Positions 11,413-23,345 of a stretch of 64,000 bases of DNA are shown piece after piece; position 1 is the first letter of the stretch; every line of letters begins with the position of its first letter. A program made the position numbers and the translations under genes. Source of the stretch: Eumeta japonica. Its lineage: Eukaryota > Arthropoda > Insecta > Lepidoptera > Psychidae. A model generated the notes under the pieces. The model did no database searches and was not told where the DNA came from. It worked only from the letters and a program-made list of their open reading frames with translations. Location of the stretch: assembly GCA_005406025.1 (NCBI GenBank), contig BGZK01000210.1, positions 536,591 through 600,590 of the forward strand, read 5' to 3'.

Positions 11413-13394
11413 AAAATTATTTTTAAACAGTCTCTTGAGAAAAATAGCTAAACATACCGAAATAAAGTCATATTTTTAGTTAACCATTTATAACAGTTTC
11501 ATAACTTTGGATAGCGTTGGATCATTTAAGGTATACATACATTTTCATTTTGATATATTTTTCATTATTTCACCGGAACGATTTTAAGAAGTTCTGGCCA
11601 ACAAATTATTCGTTAGTGATGCTATTATTAGAAACAAATCTATAGATATGACGCACTTTATTGCTTCTTCAAATCAATATATCTTTTTTCATTTTACTTT
11701 AATGTTCATCATCATCATCATGATCGCTCAACCTTCAGCCAGTCACAATGACTGAAAAGTACGAGTCCCGATACACCGAAGGGAGAGTAATTATATGGGG
11801 GAGTTAAAATGTTTTTCTAGACTTTGAATATTTAAAAAGAACTCTACCTCAAAATAAGATCGAACTTTGCGTTCCTCTTCTTAAAATAAATTATTTCTGG
11901 TCGATGGTGCTCCAGCTAAAAGCATTACGGATGGCAGAATTTAAATTCATATTCAAATATTGAGAAAGGGGTAGGCAAGAGGTTTTCCCTTAAGGGGCGT
12001 ACCCCGCCCAGCAAACATCTCAATTACTGCCCTTATTAATGCAAAAGGGTGAAATTAATCAACGGTGCTATTTTGTCTTAGCCAACAAAATGTATACGTT
12101 TATGATTGTACATTTTTGTCCGCTCTCTCATGCGTTGCATCAAATAGGTACAGAATTTCGTATTAAAATTCTATGACCATTTTTTAAGTGCACATATAGG
12201 ACATGTATAAAATCACTGTTTACTTTTTCTATTATAATAGAAATTTATTCCATAACATCCCACAATTAGTTGAGTGCACTCCTGTGAGTATAAATTAAAA
12301 TTTATTTTCATTGATGAAATTGTTCATTTAAAGTAAAATTTTATATAACTTTAATATTTTTATGAATTTTTGGGAGTCGCTGATCAAATGCAAGATAGGC
12401 AAAAGTTAATTTTGTATTCCTAAAAGCATATTTCAGTAATTTTTGTTTCTTCTTTTTAATAAGCGCCTTTCTTAGATTATACCCACACTTACAAGAGTGG
12501 TTTCATTATATATAAGTTTGCAAAAGATACCTGCCAACTTATCAATTTCAAATGGCAACGACAGCTAGAGACCAACGAAATACCTTTGATTATCGTACAC
12601 GTACAGTATTTTCTTTGGTATGTATGTACCAACAAACCCATTGTTTGTGGGTATGTATGTACCAATATTCCAGATACAAGATCTTATTTGTAGGTTATCA
12701 ACTATCGAGTCAAAACAGTCTAGGTACAAATAAACCTCTCAAAAAATAGCCGTTATTATTTAATACTGAAATGCAACGACCTGATCGACGAAATATATAT
12801 TTCTAGACAATTGTATACTTCAATTAAACATTTTATTATTTTTAACCATTTTTCCTTATTGGTGTAACGAAACACGTAATTTTTAATTAGATTTAAGTCT
12901 ATAATTTCAATTAAATATAACATTACACTAATTTTAATTGTTTTGTATAAATATACTATGGAAATGGAAACAAATTGAAAACAATTCATTTTTCTGATTA
13001 TATATACAAATGCAAAGCTTACTTACTATCCATATTAATATACAACGCAAAACCTGCAGGATGTTTTACTGACATTAACAGTATTATATTTATCGATGAA
13101 TTATGTAAGGACTAGCCATGTTGGTTAAAAGTAAAATCGAAATTAAAAAACATTGAATTATAGGCCACTATTAAAAATTATATGCCATCTCTTTCTTATT
13201 AATCAGACATTATTACTTGCCATTATCCTATATGGGACGTGTGATTAACCAGACATTTTCGTAGTTATAAAAAAAATCTTATTTATTACAGTCTTACACA
13301 CACAAAAAAGCTTTAAATGCTAAAAACCTTTAAATATTCAAAAACAGTCGACCACCCTATTATTTATCATGATGCATCGACGTATTTTGGATTT
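11413..13394. other. AT-rich non-coding spacer
   Basis: Holds a TCATCATCATCATCATGATC run at 11,706-11,725 resembling a LINE tail in antisense, and a GC-richer patch at 11,985-12,065 (CCCGCCCAGCAAACATCTCA). Nothing coding. Confidence 0.55.
12616..12668 (+). repeat. Short direct repeat GGTATGTATGTACCAA
   Basis: TTGGTATGTATGTACCAACA and GGGTATGTATGTACCAATA are two copies about 33 bp apart with ACCCATTGTTTGTG between them. The 65-codon frame 12,552-12,749 spans it and has no recognisable motif. Confidence 0.7.
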
Positions 13395-13510
13395 TAAAAC
13401 GAAGAACTTCGCGTCTCGTCGTCGCCAAGGAGGGTGGTAATTTGTTTTGCAAATCAAGGGCGACCGCGGCAAGCGAGAAGGGTTGTGGTACCCACTTATC
13501 GTGTTACACC
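13395..13510. promoter_or_regulatory. Candidate regulatory island
   Basis: GTTTTGCAAATCAAGG (octamer-like), GCGACCGCGGCAAGCG and CCCACTTATCGTG in a GC-richer patch. The 70-codon frame starting at 13,442 uses a TTG start and has no motif. Confidence 0.2.
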
Positions 13511-14590
13511 TACATAAACGAATGTACCTATGTGAATCTCTACCAACTAATGATGTTCCTTCCCTTAGTGATTGGATTTAATATGGGGATAAATTTGCAA
13601 GTTAATGTGGTTTCGCGAAAAAATGTTTATTTAGTATTAACGGATTTTTATTAAAGTTAATGAAAATTTCTTTTCCATTTTTATGGTAATGTGCCAAAAA
13701 TCAAAATAGATTTTCTTTTATTTCATATCAATACATTTTCTAGTCTCAAATATTAGTCTTTATTAGTCTGATAATAAAAACTAAACAAATAATTTTTTTT
13801 TTAAATAAATCCAACTCAATCAAGCACATATTAGCACAATTAAACTAAAAATACGTAATTTGAAAACTTTTCGCGAAATTAAGGGGAAAAGGACTCAAGT
13901 TAAATCTCACGACGTCATCAAAGATCATCGAAAAATCGCCAAAATCGCATGTAATTAATGAATGCCCCCTTAATTCAAATACTGAATACACTATTTTTTA
14001 AACATTACTAATGAGAAACTTTGAAATACATTTCCTCTTCAATAATCTCTAATATAGTACGTTGCTATAAATATTTTTTTTCACAATCGATGGTGCATCC
14101 TGTGCTAACTAGGCTCACCAGGGGAGTTGACGATTGTAGAAAAATTTTTATTTTCGCTTGCGATGCTACTGTTCATCTTTGGTTCAGGAGATCTGATTAT
14201 AATATATGTATTTTGCCTTCAATGATAAAAAATTCCATTAAATCATTAATTGTTTAAGAAAGTAAAGATACAGTGGTTTAATTTTTAATGTAGAAATCGA
14301 ACAATATATAATAAAATATATTATACCCTAAAGGCCAACTCTGCAACTTCCCGCTAATTTTATCCGTTTCGTAGTTGTTTCAAAAAAACCCTTTTGTTTG
14401 TTTCGATTTCTTTCGACAACGATTTCTCCCAAACGAATCAGTCGATTTTGATCTGGTTGCGGAAATTGACTGTTAAAATTAAGAGCTGATTAGATTTTGG
14501 AATTGATCGGTCAATTTTAAAGTTATTTTGAAAAACTACTTTAAAAATTTTTAACTTCCTGTTAGAAAATTGAAATTTTCTAAAATTTTC

Positions 14591-15815
14591 GTAATTGTTC
14601 AATTTATTAGTTCCGAATATCCCTGAAATGATGTCCGTATGTATGTGTTGTGTGTGTGTGTGTGTGATGTATTTCTCAAAATTCTTGACCTGTCATGTCC
14701 ATACACACCAAACTTAACGCTCATATAGAAATCGTAATAATATGAATCAAAAAAATTTCTTAAGTCCTTAATACATCGGTATCTACATAAAACTCAATTT
14801 CTTTTCAGAAATTTCAAAATCTACAATTTTTAACAAAATGTTCAAAATGAAGCCTAAATTCTTTGAAACGCTAAATGATATTGTAAGCCGTATTATGAAG
14901 TTTACACATACACATACACAACAATTTAAACATAACCAACATCATTCAGATTCTCGGGAAGCTTTTAGGGTTCAAACGTCGAATGGAAACTTTAATGAAA
15001 ACAACTTGAATTGTTTGTTCAATTCTCTGTCTGTCCTTCTATCGATTGAGTCTGCCATTTCCTAAATATATTCAAACTTAAATAGTTTCGAATATGTATA
15101 AAAAGTTAAATTTTTAATGATATCTCTCAATTAAATTGACGACCATATTTAATGAGTCAAATGCATTATTTGAAATTTATTAAGAATATAATTTATTAAA
15201 TGTTGGTTTAATTTTTAGTTTTTGAATCATTATAAATATGCTTTAAATATCCTTTATTTTAAAGATTACTAAAAATTTAAAACGGATGAAACTTTTTCTT
15301 AATAATGTTAAAGTTTAATTAAATTTATGTTACATAGTATTATCATTTTATAGTAATCTGATTAGTTTGCATAATTGTTCAATTTATTAGTTTCGAATAT
15401 GCAGTTTTGTATTTAATTTAATTTTGATTATTTTTAAAATCTGTTTTACCTGTCCATGTCCATACACGCACTCAATAAACGCTCATATAGAAATCGTAAT
15501 AATATGAATCAAAATACCTTCTTAAGTCCTTAATACCTCGGTATCGAATAAAAACTCAATTTCTTTCAGAAATTTCAATAACTATTCAATTTTTTAACAA
15601 AATGTTAAAAAATGATAGCCTCAAGTTTATATTGCAAGCTCTAAAATGAGTATTGCATAGATATTTGAAACACATACACTAAAACAAATTTAAAACATAA
15701 CCAACTAGCATTGAAGTTTTGTTTTGGTTCAATCCTTACAATATAAAAGGAACCCATTGAAAACAACTTGTTCGTTTGTTCATAGAGGTTGTCTGTCCGT
15801 CCTTCTATCTGTCTG
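14591..15815 (+). repeat. Old tandem duplication, two units of about 450 bp (period about 760-780)
   Basis: Unit 1 starts TAATTGTTCAATTTATTAGT TCCGAATAT at 14,592 and unit 2 with the same words at 15,372. Later shared landmarks in order: CATGTCCATACAC (14,694 / 15,455), GCTCATATAGAAATCGTAAT (14,719 / 15,481), TTCTTAAGTCCTTAATAC, AAACTCAATTTCTTT, TTTAACAAAATGTT, AAACATAACCAAC and GAAAACAACTTG (14,996 / 15,758), then CTGTCTGTCC. Units differ by many substitutions and small indels. The 75-codon frame 14,838-15,065 and the 63-codon frame 15,724-15,915 are not conserved between units, so they are not genes. Confidence 0.75.
14645..14667 (+). repeat. (GT)n microsatellite
   Basis: GTGTTGTGTGTGTGTGTGTG run inside unit 1 of the tandem duplication; it is absent from unit 2, so it arose after the duplication or was lost there. 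Confidence 0.85.
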
Positions 15816-16130
15816 TCTATCTATCAGGACCCTTTTACTCAGATACACAGGGAGGAATCGATTAACATTAATACATAATTTTACCTTCTGGTTAAGCGTA
15901 ACGAATTTGTCGTAATGTACAATAATTGAACGTAAATCAGTTCTACTGTACTACTATCATAAATTAATAAGGCATAGGTTTAGGAAATTGGCGTTTTGTT
16001 AAGTTAGACTTGTCACAAATCTGTCAATTCTTTAACGACGTATTTCAACCAAGTTCCTAAAACAGATTTGATAGTCACACTGTCATTTTAAGTATGACAG
16101 TTTTAATGGTTTATAAATTGTTTTGGCCAC

Positions 16131-16222
16131 TTAAACTACCTAGATGTTAGACTTACTAGTCTTACTACTTACTAGACTTACTAGATGTTACTTAGACTAC
16201 CTAGAACTACCTAGACCTACCA
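16131..16222 (+). repeat. Degenerate short tandem repeat built on CTAGAYCTACTA/ACTACCTAG
   Basis: AACTACCTAGATGTTAGACTT ACTAGTCTTACT-type words recur about eight times: ACTTACTAGACTTACTAGAT, ACTTAGACTACCTAGAACTA, CCTAGACC. It immediately precedes the interspersed repeat at 16.23 kb. Confidence 0.75.
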
Positions 16223-16230
16223 AAAGAACT

Positions 16231-16815
16231 GAACAAGTGCGTTTAGGACTCGCATCTTGAAGATTCCGCATATACTTAATTACGTATGTAGATATTTCAT
16301 TCATCGAAAGTCTCGTGCTTTCGATACCAATAATGGCGAGATATCTTTCCTAGAAATTCCGAAATTAATTTCGTAAACCTTAAATTTTCATAGCGGAAAG
16401 TTAAAGGACGTTCTCGCATTGCAGCCCTTACTCCAACTGTAGATGTTGGTTTGTTAATTTTTTTAGAAACTTAATTTACAAATTAACGATGTTTTTCTAT
16501 TTTTCTTTTAATTGTGTAACAGAACCATGCTTGTTGTCGGATTTCATAATTCTACGCCAACGGAAATACCTTTATAACTTGTTATATATTTATTTACCTG
16601 TGTCAAAATTTGAGTTAAATACGGCCGTATTTTTTGATTGCGTCCTTATCAAAACTTGATATTTTTACAACTCCTAAGGATCCTAGACCTTAATTCTCTA
16701 TATTAATTTTAACTAGAGATCTCTACGCTGTCCTAGAAGAGGAATTTTAATAGACAGATAGATGGACAGCAAAATTATCCTACAAGGACTCCGTTTTAGA
16801 TACGGAACCCCAAAC
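16231..16815 (+). repeat. Interspersed repeat, 'AAGTGCG..TNGGACTCGC' family, copy 1
   Basis: It begins GAACAAGTGCGTTTAGGACT then CGCATC and ends TCCGTTTTAGATACGGAACC, with the short GACAGATAGATGGACAGC motif just before. I know this wording ('GTGCGAGTCGGACTCGCGCAC...GGTACGGAACCC') from lepidopteran genomes. It has related copies at 36.9 and 56.1 kb in the same orientation. Confidence 0.6.
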
Positions 16816-18790
16816 AGAGGATATACTTAACGTCCACGGAAGCGTTTCATAGAGAGACTTGTCGATTGCGACGAAGCATTTTCGATTCGACACAGAATCG
16901 CGTTCCCTTAACAAAGACCGCCGAAATGAACCTTCGGATGCATCCTTTGTCGTGTAGTCATAATTCACGTTTCGCGTGACGCCGGCGGTGTTACGCGATG
17001 GGCTATCATTTCGAAGTAGGCCTATTAGCTTGAAAGATATGCTTCAGTCGAGTCTAGTCTTTGTCGTATAGACACTATACCTCCCAGTCAGTCATGTAAG
17101 TATGCTCCAAAGAATATTCTGAAGAATATAATTGGCGAATCATTGGCAGAGTACTTATAGAAATAATAATACGTTGCAAATTTAATACAGAGAACAGTCA
17201 AAGAAAAAAATATAGGAAATTCGTTAGAATGCTGCAATGAAAATTCGCATGAGAAAATTTATCCTCGATGAATATTAATATATAACCAGTAACTTAATAT
17301 ACCGAAAGAGAAAACAATCAATTATCAATCAATTGATTATTTAATTATTATTATAAATTAATTGATTATTATTATTAATAAACATTAAATAAACATGGTA
17401 TTTACATGGTATTTACATAAACATTCCGAGTATATAAAGCCTGGAAGAAAGTAAACTTGCCAAAACCCCCGGAAAAGACCACGTAAATAACAACATTGCT
17501 GTATTATTTCACCAAGCACAATACGTGAAAATTATTCAAAGCTAAATGTAAATGCATACATACGAATTTAATGGTCTGTGCTATGCATTGCAATGGAAAC
17601 GTAACGAGTTCGATTTTGGACCCGTGAAATGACTAAATGAGGTTTTTTCGACTTAAGTCAAACCACATGATTCGTTTTCGGCATCAGGGGAACAGCTTAA
17701 AGCTGTGCATAGCCGTTAGCAATTCTCAACCGTGACTGGGCCAACTTGCAGCGTTTGAGGTCCAACTCTTTCAATCTGCAGTAAGAAGGAAGGGTACCGA
17801 TAATGTGATGGAATGTCGAAAACCTGAAATCTTATCTCGACATGTCGCAATTATCCAATATTTTTGAATCATCCAGAGCTATTTATTTCTCTTATTATTG
17901 CGTCGAAATCGCAGATTTTCAGTCGTTTAAATTTCTGAGCTATAAAAAAAATTCTAAAATATTTGAGAGAAATAGAACAATCTCCGTCTTCATACATTTT
18001 TCATAGAAGAAAAACTAATTATCACCTGATGTGATCTATTTAGTGTTGTTCTTACTTCTTGTTTTGCATATTTCTATTCGAACATGGCGCAGAGTCAATA
18101 TACAAATAGCCTGCGACACCTCACAAAACAAACCTTAGGGGTGATATTTCACTCGCGCCCTGTAATAATTACCAAAACTTTCCCCTGTAATCATCACAGA
18201 ATTCAAACACCGCTTTGGTATCGGGTTTCACGTTTTCACTTAGCAATTACTTATTCAAATGAAAGGCCGTAAACTTGGGCAACGGAAAGATAGCGGCCAG
18301 GAAACTATAAATGTAAATCATTATGTGTATCGCATGGTTTGTCGTTGTTAAGACGCCGTGACTGTACTCAAAGACGCCAACAACCCACAAACAACTAGCG
18401 AACGTTGTTCTAGAAACATAACCTATAAGAACAATTAAAGTTAGTGGTAGCGTTACAAATTATCACAGCCTTTTTTAGTCTGCTCCAAAAAACGGAATTC
18501 ATAGAAGACGATTAGATTAGACCACGCTTGAAAGGTGTTGAATAATCATCATATTTGATTCCAGTAATACTGTCTTAATTCAATGTCTTATTACGTTTAT
18601 GATGCAATTGTGTATCTATGGTCGAAGTATTCACAGTAGAAAATAGATGAACGGTGTATGTGTTACTACGACAATAGTGAGAGTGATGAAAAATCCTTCA
18701 TATTTTTGCGTTCTATTATTCTCGTAGAGAAATAAGAGTGAACTGTTAACAATATAAATATGTAATTCACAATTTGATTAATACACTTAC
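16816..18790. other. AT-rich non-coding spacer
   Basis: The patch 17,640-17,780 is GC-richer with AAACCACATGATTCG (RUNX-like). A short KTPGKDHVNNN-like reading at 17,459-17,492 recalls a reverse-transcriptase linker but has no supporting neighbours. Confidence 0.5.
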
Positions 18791-19503
18791 AACTGGCCAA
18801 GAGCATGTCGGACAATGCTCATTATAGGGTTCCGAAGCCGCAAGAAACGCACTACATCTGAAAAAAGTACGTTGTTACACTTTTTCCATATTTCCCGCAC
18901 TAAATAGTTATAAGCACTTTAGTCGCCTATAACTAAAAATACAAGCAGGCATATCGATTATTACTATTAAACTAGTGCATCAGCAAAAGAACGTTCCTTC
19001 ATGGCACTTTTAGTCTTTTTGTTGAGAAGCGTAGTTTCTCGACCATAACTCAAAAACGTTATATTCAATCATGTTTAAGAGAATTTTCATTAAAAATAAG
19101 CGTTCTCTTCCTTATTTTTTTTTTTCATGTTTTTTGTACTTACGGCTTAGAAAATAACGGGGACACACAATTTCTGCTACTTTTGTAGCGATTATTTCAA
19201 ATTTATTGACATAATCAGAAAAATTGCTTAAAAACCCTAAAATGTCTTTTAAAAAAACTGTCGAAATATGTGCTACACGTTGATATTTATTGAAAATATT
19301 TTTTTCAACTTCTGTTACATACACGGAGTGCCCCCCTAGAAATATTTATTTTTGGTATTTAACTACCAAACTAAATAGCAGCTTATACAAGACACCTCCA
19401 CAATAAATTTTGTCAATATATGCCTGTGGCATACGGACGGACGGACCGACATGATGAAACTATAATGGTTCCGTTTTTGCCGTTTTGGCTCGAAATTCTA
19501 AAG
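18791..19503 (-). repeat. Interspersed repeat, 'GGCCAAG...GTGTCGGG' family, copy 2
   Basis: It opens with ACTGGCCAAGAGCATGTCGG and GTTCCGAAGCCGCAAG, the family 3' end in reverse. It closes with ACGGACGGACGGACCGACAT then GAAACTATAATGGTTCCGTT (19,434-19,474), the reverse of the TGTC-microsatellite 5' end. The short reading frame 19,112-19,324 on the minus strand lies inside the repeat and has no recognisable protein motif. Confidence 0.6.
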
Positions 19504-20089
19504 AAGGGTCAAATATTAAATAGCTTAAATATACAAAGATCGTACCATGTGGAAATCTGTAGTCTCTGGCTAGTCTTCTGGGAAATAGGGTTGAGTTTAA
19601 AATAATAATAATTTACAACAATCACAAATAGTATCGATTAATATTTTATAAAAATATGTGGATTAACCATTATAAACTTTGACACGTTTATTATTGGTCT
19701 AAGGATAAAACTTAGATTTCAAGTGCCATTAGAAAGGTTTTTAACTCACGAGAAATAATGTTTGTTAATACTTGAAATACAATAAGTAGAAATCTGTGAC
19801 TGAAAATGTAGTTGGTTGACATTAGAATTCAATACTGTATAAAAAAATGTATTGTAGCATATTTTTTTATAAAAAATTTAACGAAAAGACGGTTTTTCAA
19901 AAGGGAAAGACCTAAATATTTCCTAGACTTTAGTAATATTATAATTTATCTTTGTAGAGTTCATACACATTCATGTGTACAGTTTCGTTTTTAAAAAGGA
20001 CATTTTAGATATTTCATTGTACAAAAGAAAAACATTTCTCTGTTTTTCAATAACGTTACATTATTATTGAACTCAAAATGAAAATTTTT

Positions 20090-20290
20090 AGAATTTTCGT
20101 TTGCCAATTTGCTTATTTGTATAAACACAATAAACTCAAAGACGACTAAACCTATTTCGGTGTAACTTTTTTGTCACTCGTTAGTCGTAACCCAAGATTT
20201 GAAATATAATTTATTACGCTTTGTTACCTAGATAGATAGATAGAGAACGATTTTCTTCAAGTCGGCGGAGCCGCAGTCGAATTTTGAGAG
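20090..20290 (+). repeat. Probable interspersed repeat with GGCGGAGCCGC end
   Basis: ACTCAAAGACGACTAAACCT ATTTCGG, CACTCGTTAGTCGTAACCC, a GATA-tetranucleotide run (20,230-20,243) and AAGTCGGCGGAGCCGCAGTC follow the order of a lepidopteran repeat that ends in 'GGCGGAGCCGC'. Non-coding. Confidence 0.4.
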
Positions 20291-20674
20291 TTAAAAATGT
20301 GTGTTCAATTCAATTATGATAAAATTCGTTAGGGAGACAATTTGCATCCTATTACTTTTTATTTGTTGAAGATAATGATCTCAAAAAATATAGGTATCGA
20401 AAAGAAAGAAAAACAAATGGATGTTGAGAAGCTTGATCCAAACAGGTGGAACCGGAGACGACAAATGTATATTTTTTTTTGTAAATAGCTACAGCAGGAA
20501 ATAACTTCTCCAGAACGAGTATAACTCTCCGATTAAAGCCTGTCCGGATTTTGTGTAAATAATAATATGTATATCTCATTCGATGATAATATTTTATTCG
20601 GTCGTCAAATTACTACAACCAATGATATAACCATTTAGCACTTTTTGAAGTATTTTTCTCGTGTTTGTTTAGAT

Positions 20675-20795
20675 TTTGGCACCGCCGTGCCGGCGCAATA
20701 GATCACGATCAATTTGAGCGTGTCTCCATTGTCGTTATTGTCGCATTGTCGTTGAACAACCGCAAGTAAATGTTGACTTTTGTTTGTTATTGTTA
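20675..20795. promoter_or_regulatory. Candidate regulatory island with Sox-site cluster
   Basis: Three ATTGTC hexamers at 20,728, 20,737 and 20,745, the first as CCATTGTC, and an ATTGTT at 20,789, all in one orientation. The cluster follows a GC-rich start (GGCACCGCCGTGCCGG, itself a hairpin). The spacing of 8-9 bp is close to one helical turn. Confidence 0.3.
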
Positions 20796-21183
20796 TTGAG
20801 GTTCATCGAAAAGATCTGCGATTCACCTACAGTAGCATTTTAAACATACGACAAATTAAATTAATTTAAATTATATTAGGTATGGGCCATAGAACGGTTA
20901 TCAGTTTGTATATATAAAACATGATTTATTTTTGTACATGGAATATACGCCTCTTAACACCTGAATAAATTTATCAGTTAAGAGGCATTTATGTCTATCC
21001 AACATATGCTATAATGTTTAATATCGGTAATGTAAATTTATTTAATAAACAATTTATGCTCAATTAAACTAAAGGGGAAAGCAAACAATCTCATTTGTAT
21101 ACAAACAAAAGCTTGTGACTGTGTGATAAACTCGAATGGAAACTGATGTAAGGCATAGAAATTACATGATCATTAGCCAATGA

Positions 21184-21251
21184 CCATTTACAAATTCAAA
21201 TTACACGTGCAACCCAGCCGGGTTACACGTGTAATTTGAATTTGTAAATGG
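21184..21251. repeat. 68-bp near-perfect palindrome (hairpin, 32-bp arms)
   Basis: The left arm runs CCATTTACAAATTCAAATTA then CACGTGCAACCC, with loop AGCC, and the right arm is its reverse complement with a single mismatch (GGGTTACACGTG then TAATTTGAATTTGTAAATGG). Arms this long and this perfect in AT-rich DNA are not expected by chance. The four-base loop and near-zero mismatches argue against a microRNA precursor. Confidence 0.9.
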
Positions 21252-22612
21252 GGTGGCCTTTGGAATATGTGGATAAAAATAGTTACATAAGTATTTGAGT
21301 ATAAAGACAAAAAAGGGTTACATCTTGAGACAGTCTTATATTATTACTATTTAAGGGTACTAGGAATTATGAAGCTGAAAAGTGAGTATCAGTTACGAAT
21401 TCCACGAAAGGCCTCACAATATCTTAAGTTCACATAAATAATCGATCATGACTTATTGAGTCTTTGATCACTTTCTAAAACACTATTAAATTTATTTTCG
21501 AGGTTTGTAAGACCTAAGACGCCCACAGAAGAAATATATCCTTTTTATCGTTAGCTAAAAACAGACTAAATATTATTACTAAATGATTAAACTTAAAGCA
21601 GACTTAAAAGGTTTTTCTCTCTTAAGTGCAATGAGAAGTATTCTAATATTAAAAAAAAATCGTTAAATAGACCGGAAATTCCGTTACACCGAATAATGAC
21701 ATAAAAGTGCCCGTCTAAAAACTTTCCGATGCTACCGCCCGAAAAAGAAGGAATATAGAAAAAAAAAGTCGTGTACCTTTGATTATCGAACACACGCCAT
21801 TGCCATTGTCGTGTCACAATGTGCGTCCGCGGTCACATAATAAATATATATATATTTTCTGTGTTATCGCCTTCTGTACTAAGATGCTAATCGCTTTAAC
21901 GCCCGTGGCGCTCGCCGTGGCGTTACGTAAAAATCGCTTTTGCCGAGTCTCTGTGAGGCATGACTCTGTGACGCATTAAAAAAATGAAAACCTCCTTTAA
22001 GAACTTGTTAGAATAATTAATTGTTTTTGGGGTCGGTACCAGATAGAACTCAATCAGGCGTAGTCGTCTCTTTAGAAGAAGATATCCTTTTGAATATATA
22101 CTTCACGTTTCACGTACATATTTCATAGCTGGGACCGACGCCAATCACAAATAATTATTTAAATAAGTTTTTGAGGGCATTTTTTTGTTGTCAAAGTTGG
22201 TTTATTCCTCATGTATATGAAGTCATGGCTAATATAATCGCCCAGGTATCTCCTTTACGGTGTAAATGGAAAAGCACTTCCAATCCCGAATTCATCATCC
22301 GTTATCATTCCAGATTCTGTATTATTCTTGGTTAGAGTGTGACTACCAATTTATTCTTATACAAACTATACACATTATTCTTATTCTCTTTAATATAAAA
22401 GTTCTTCAGCTCATGCAGAACACATTCGCTTCGCTTCCACAATAAATTAATTCACCGTATTACTGCTGTATTGCTGAAAAGTTTCGACGCGTTTCCTGAT
22501 TAGATAGACCTTTTAGAATTATACAAACAAATAGATATGTAGGTAGATTAATAAATACTAATAACAATTAACACTTGTTTTTATTATAAATCTCAGTATT
22601 ATCCCCCAACTC

Positions 22613-22940
22613 CTAATTGCTGAAACGTCCTGCGCTCTTCGTCATCAGCTCAACAACATCAGATAATAACTCCAAATACGAACACTTGAAAACTAAAAAA
22701 AGCTCGAACACTTGCCTATAATATTTGAGGGTATCCCTCAATTTACCTACATTTCCATCATCAGATCTTGAAATGACTATGAGACTACCTTGATAGTATA
22801 TCCTGTCCAATAAAAAAACAATTATCAAAATCGGTTTGTAAGCCGATTTAGATCATTTTACTAAGTAATCGCTAAACATACATACAAAAGAATAAATACA
22901 GATAAACGTAGGACGTGTTCTTTTTTGAAGTCGGTTAAAA
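22613..22940 (-). repeat. Lepidopteran 'ACCGACTTCAAA' repeat, copy 1
   Basis: On the minus strand it starts AACCGACTTCAAAAAAGAAC, passes AAACCGATTTTGATAATTG and CATTTCAAGATCTGATGATG, and ends near GATGACGAAGAGCGCAGGAC. These are landmarks of a common lepidopteran interspersed repeat. The 71-codon minus frame here is not a gene. Confidence 0.6.
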
Positions 22941-23116
22941 ATATAATGTAAAAGTATTTTTTACTAATAAATTTTTATATAGGAATATGTAAATTTCATT
23001 TATGTATTATAGAGACCCTAGAAAGGTAGGTGGAGATTACAAATCTTCAACTGGTACGATATTATTGCATTTCTTTTTTATTTCACTAATGCATCGATAG
23101 GACAATTAATTTTTAA

Positions 23117-23345
23117 CCGACTTCAAATAGAAGGTAGAGGTTCTACATTCGCCTATATGTATTTTTTTAGTATACGTAATTTTTGGTTTTTAATTTTACT
23201 TGAGTTTAATAATTCTCCGGGGTTCACAAACCTGATGACATGCACACATATTTCTATACATACTTTTTTTTATACAGGCAAGTCTCATGTATCACTGTTT
23301 GTAAACCCAAAAATAGAAATAAATAAACAGAGTTTCATGCACGCA
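23117..23345 (+). repeat. Lepidopteran 'ACCGACTTCAAA' repeat, copy 2 (partial)
   Basis: AACCGACTTCAAATAGAAGG followed by AGAGGTTCTACATTCGCC and TATATGTATTTTTT reproduces the family's 5' end. It faces away from copy 1, with about 175 bp of AT-rich DNA between the two starts, so the pair is head-to-head. Confidence 0.55.

Noticed and set aside
11706..11725. Tail of an antisense LINE at the (TCA)n run
   Set aside because: No coding similarity on either side could be read, so only the simple repeat is supported.
17459..17525. Reverse-transcriptase fragment (KTPGKDHVNNN-like)
   Set aside because: Only about a dozen residues match the usual linker motif and no other RT motif lies near it in any frame.
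21184..21251. microRNA precursor
   Set aside because: The arms are almost perfectly paired with a 4-base loop; microRNA hairpins have a larger loop and scattered mismatches. A palindrome of transposon or template-switch origin fits better.
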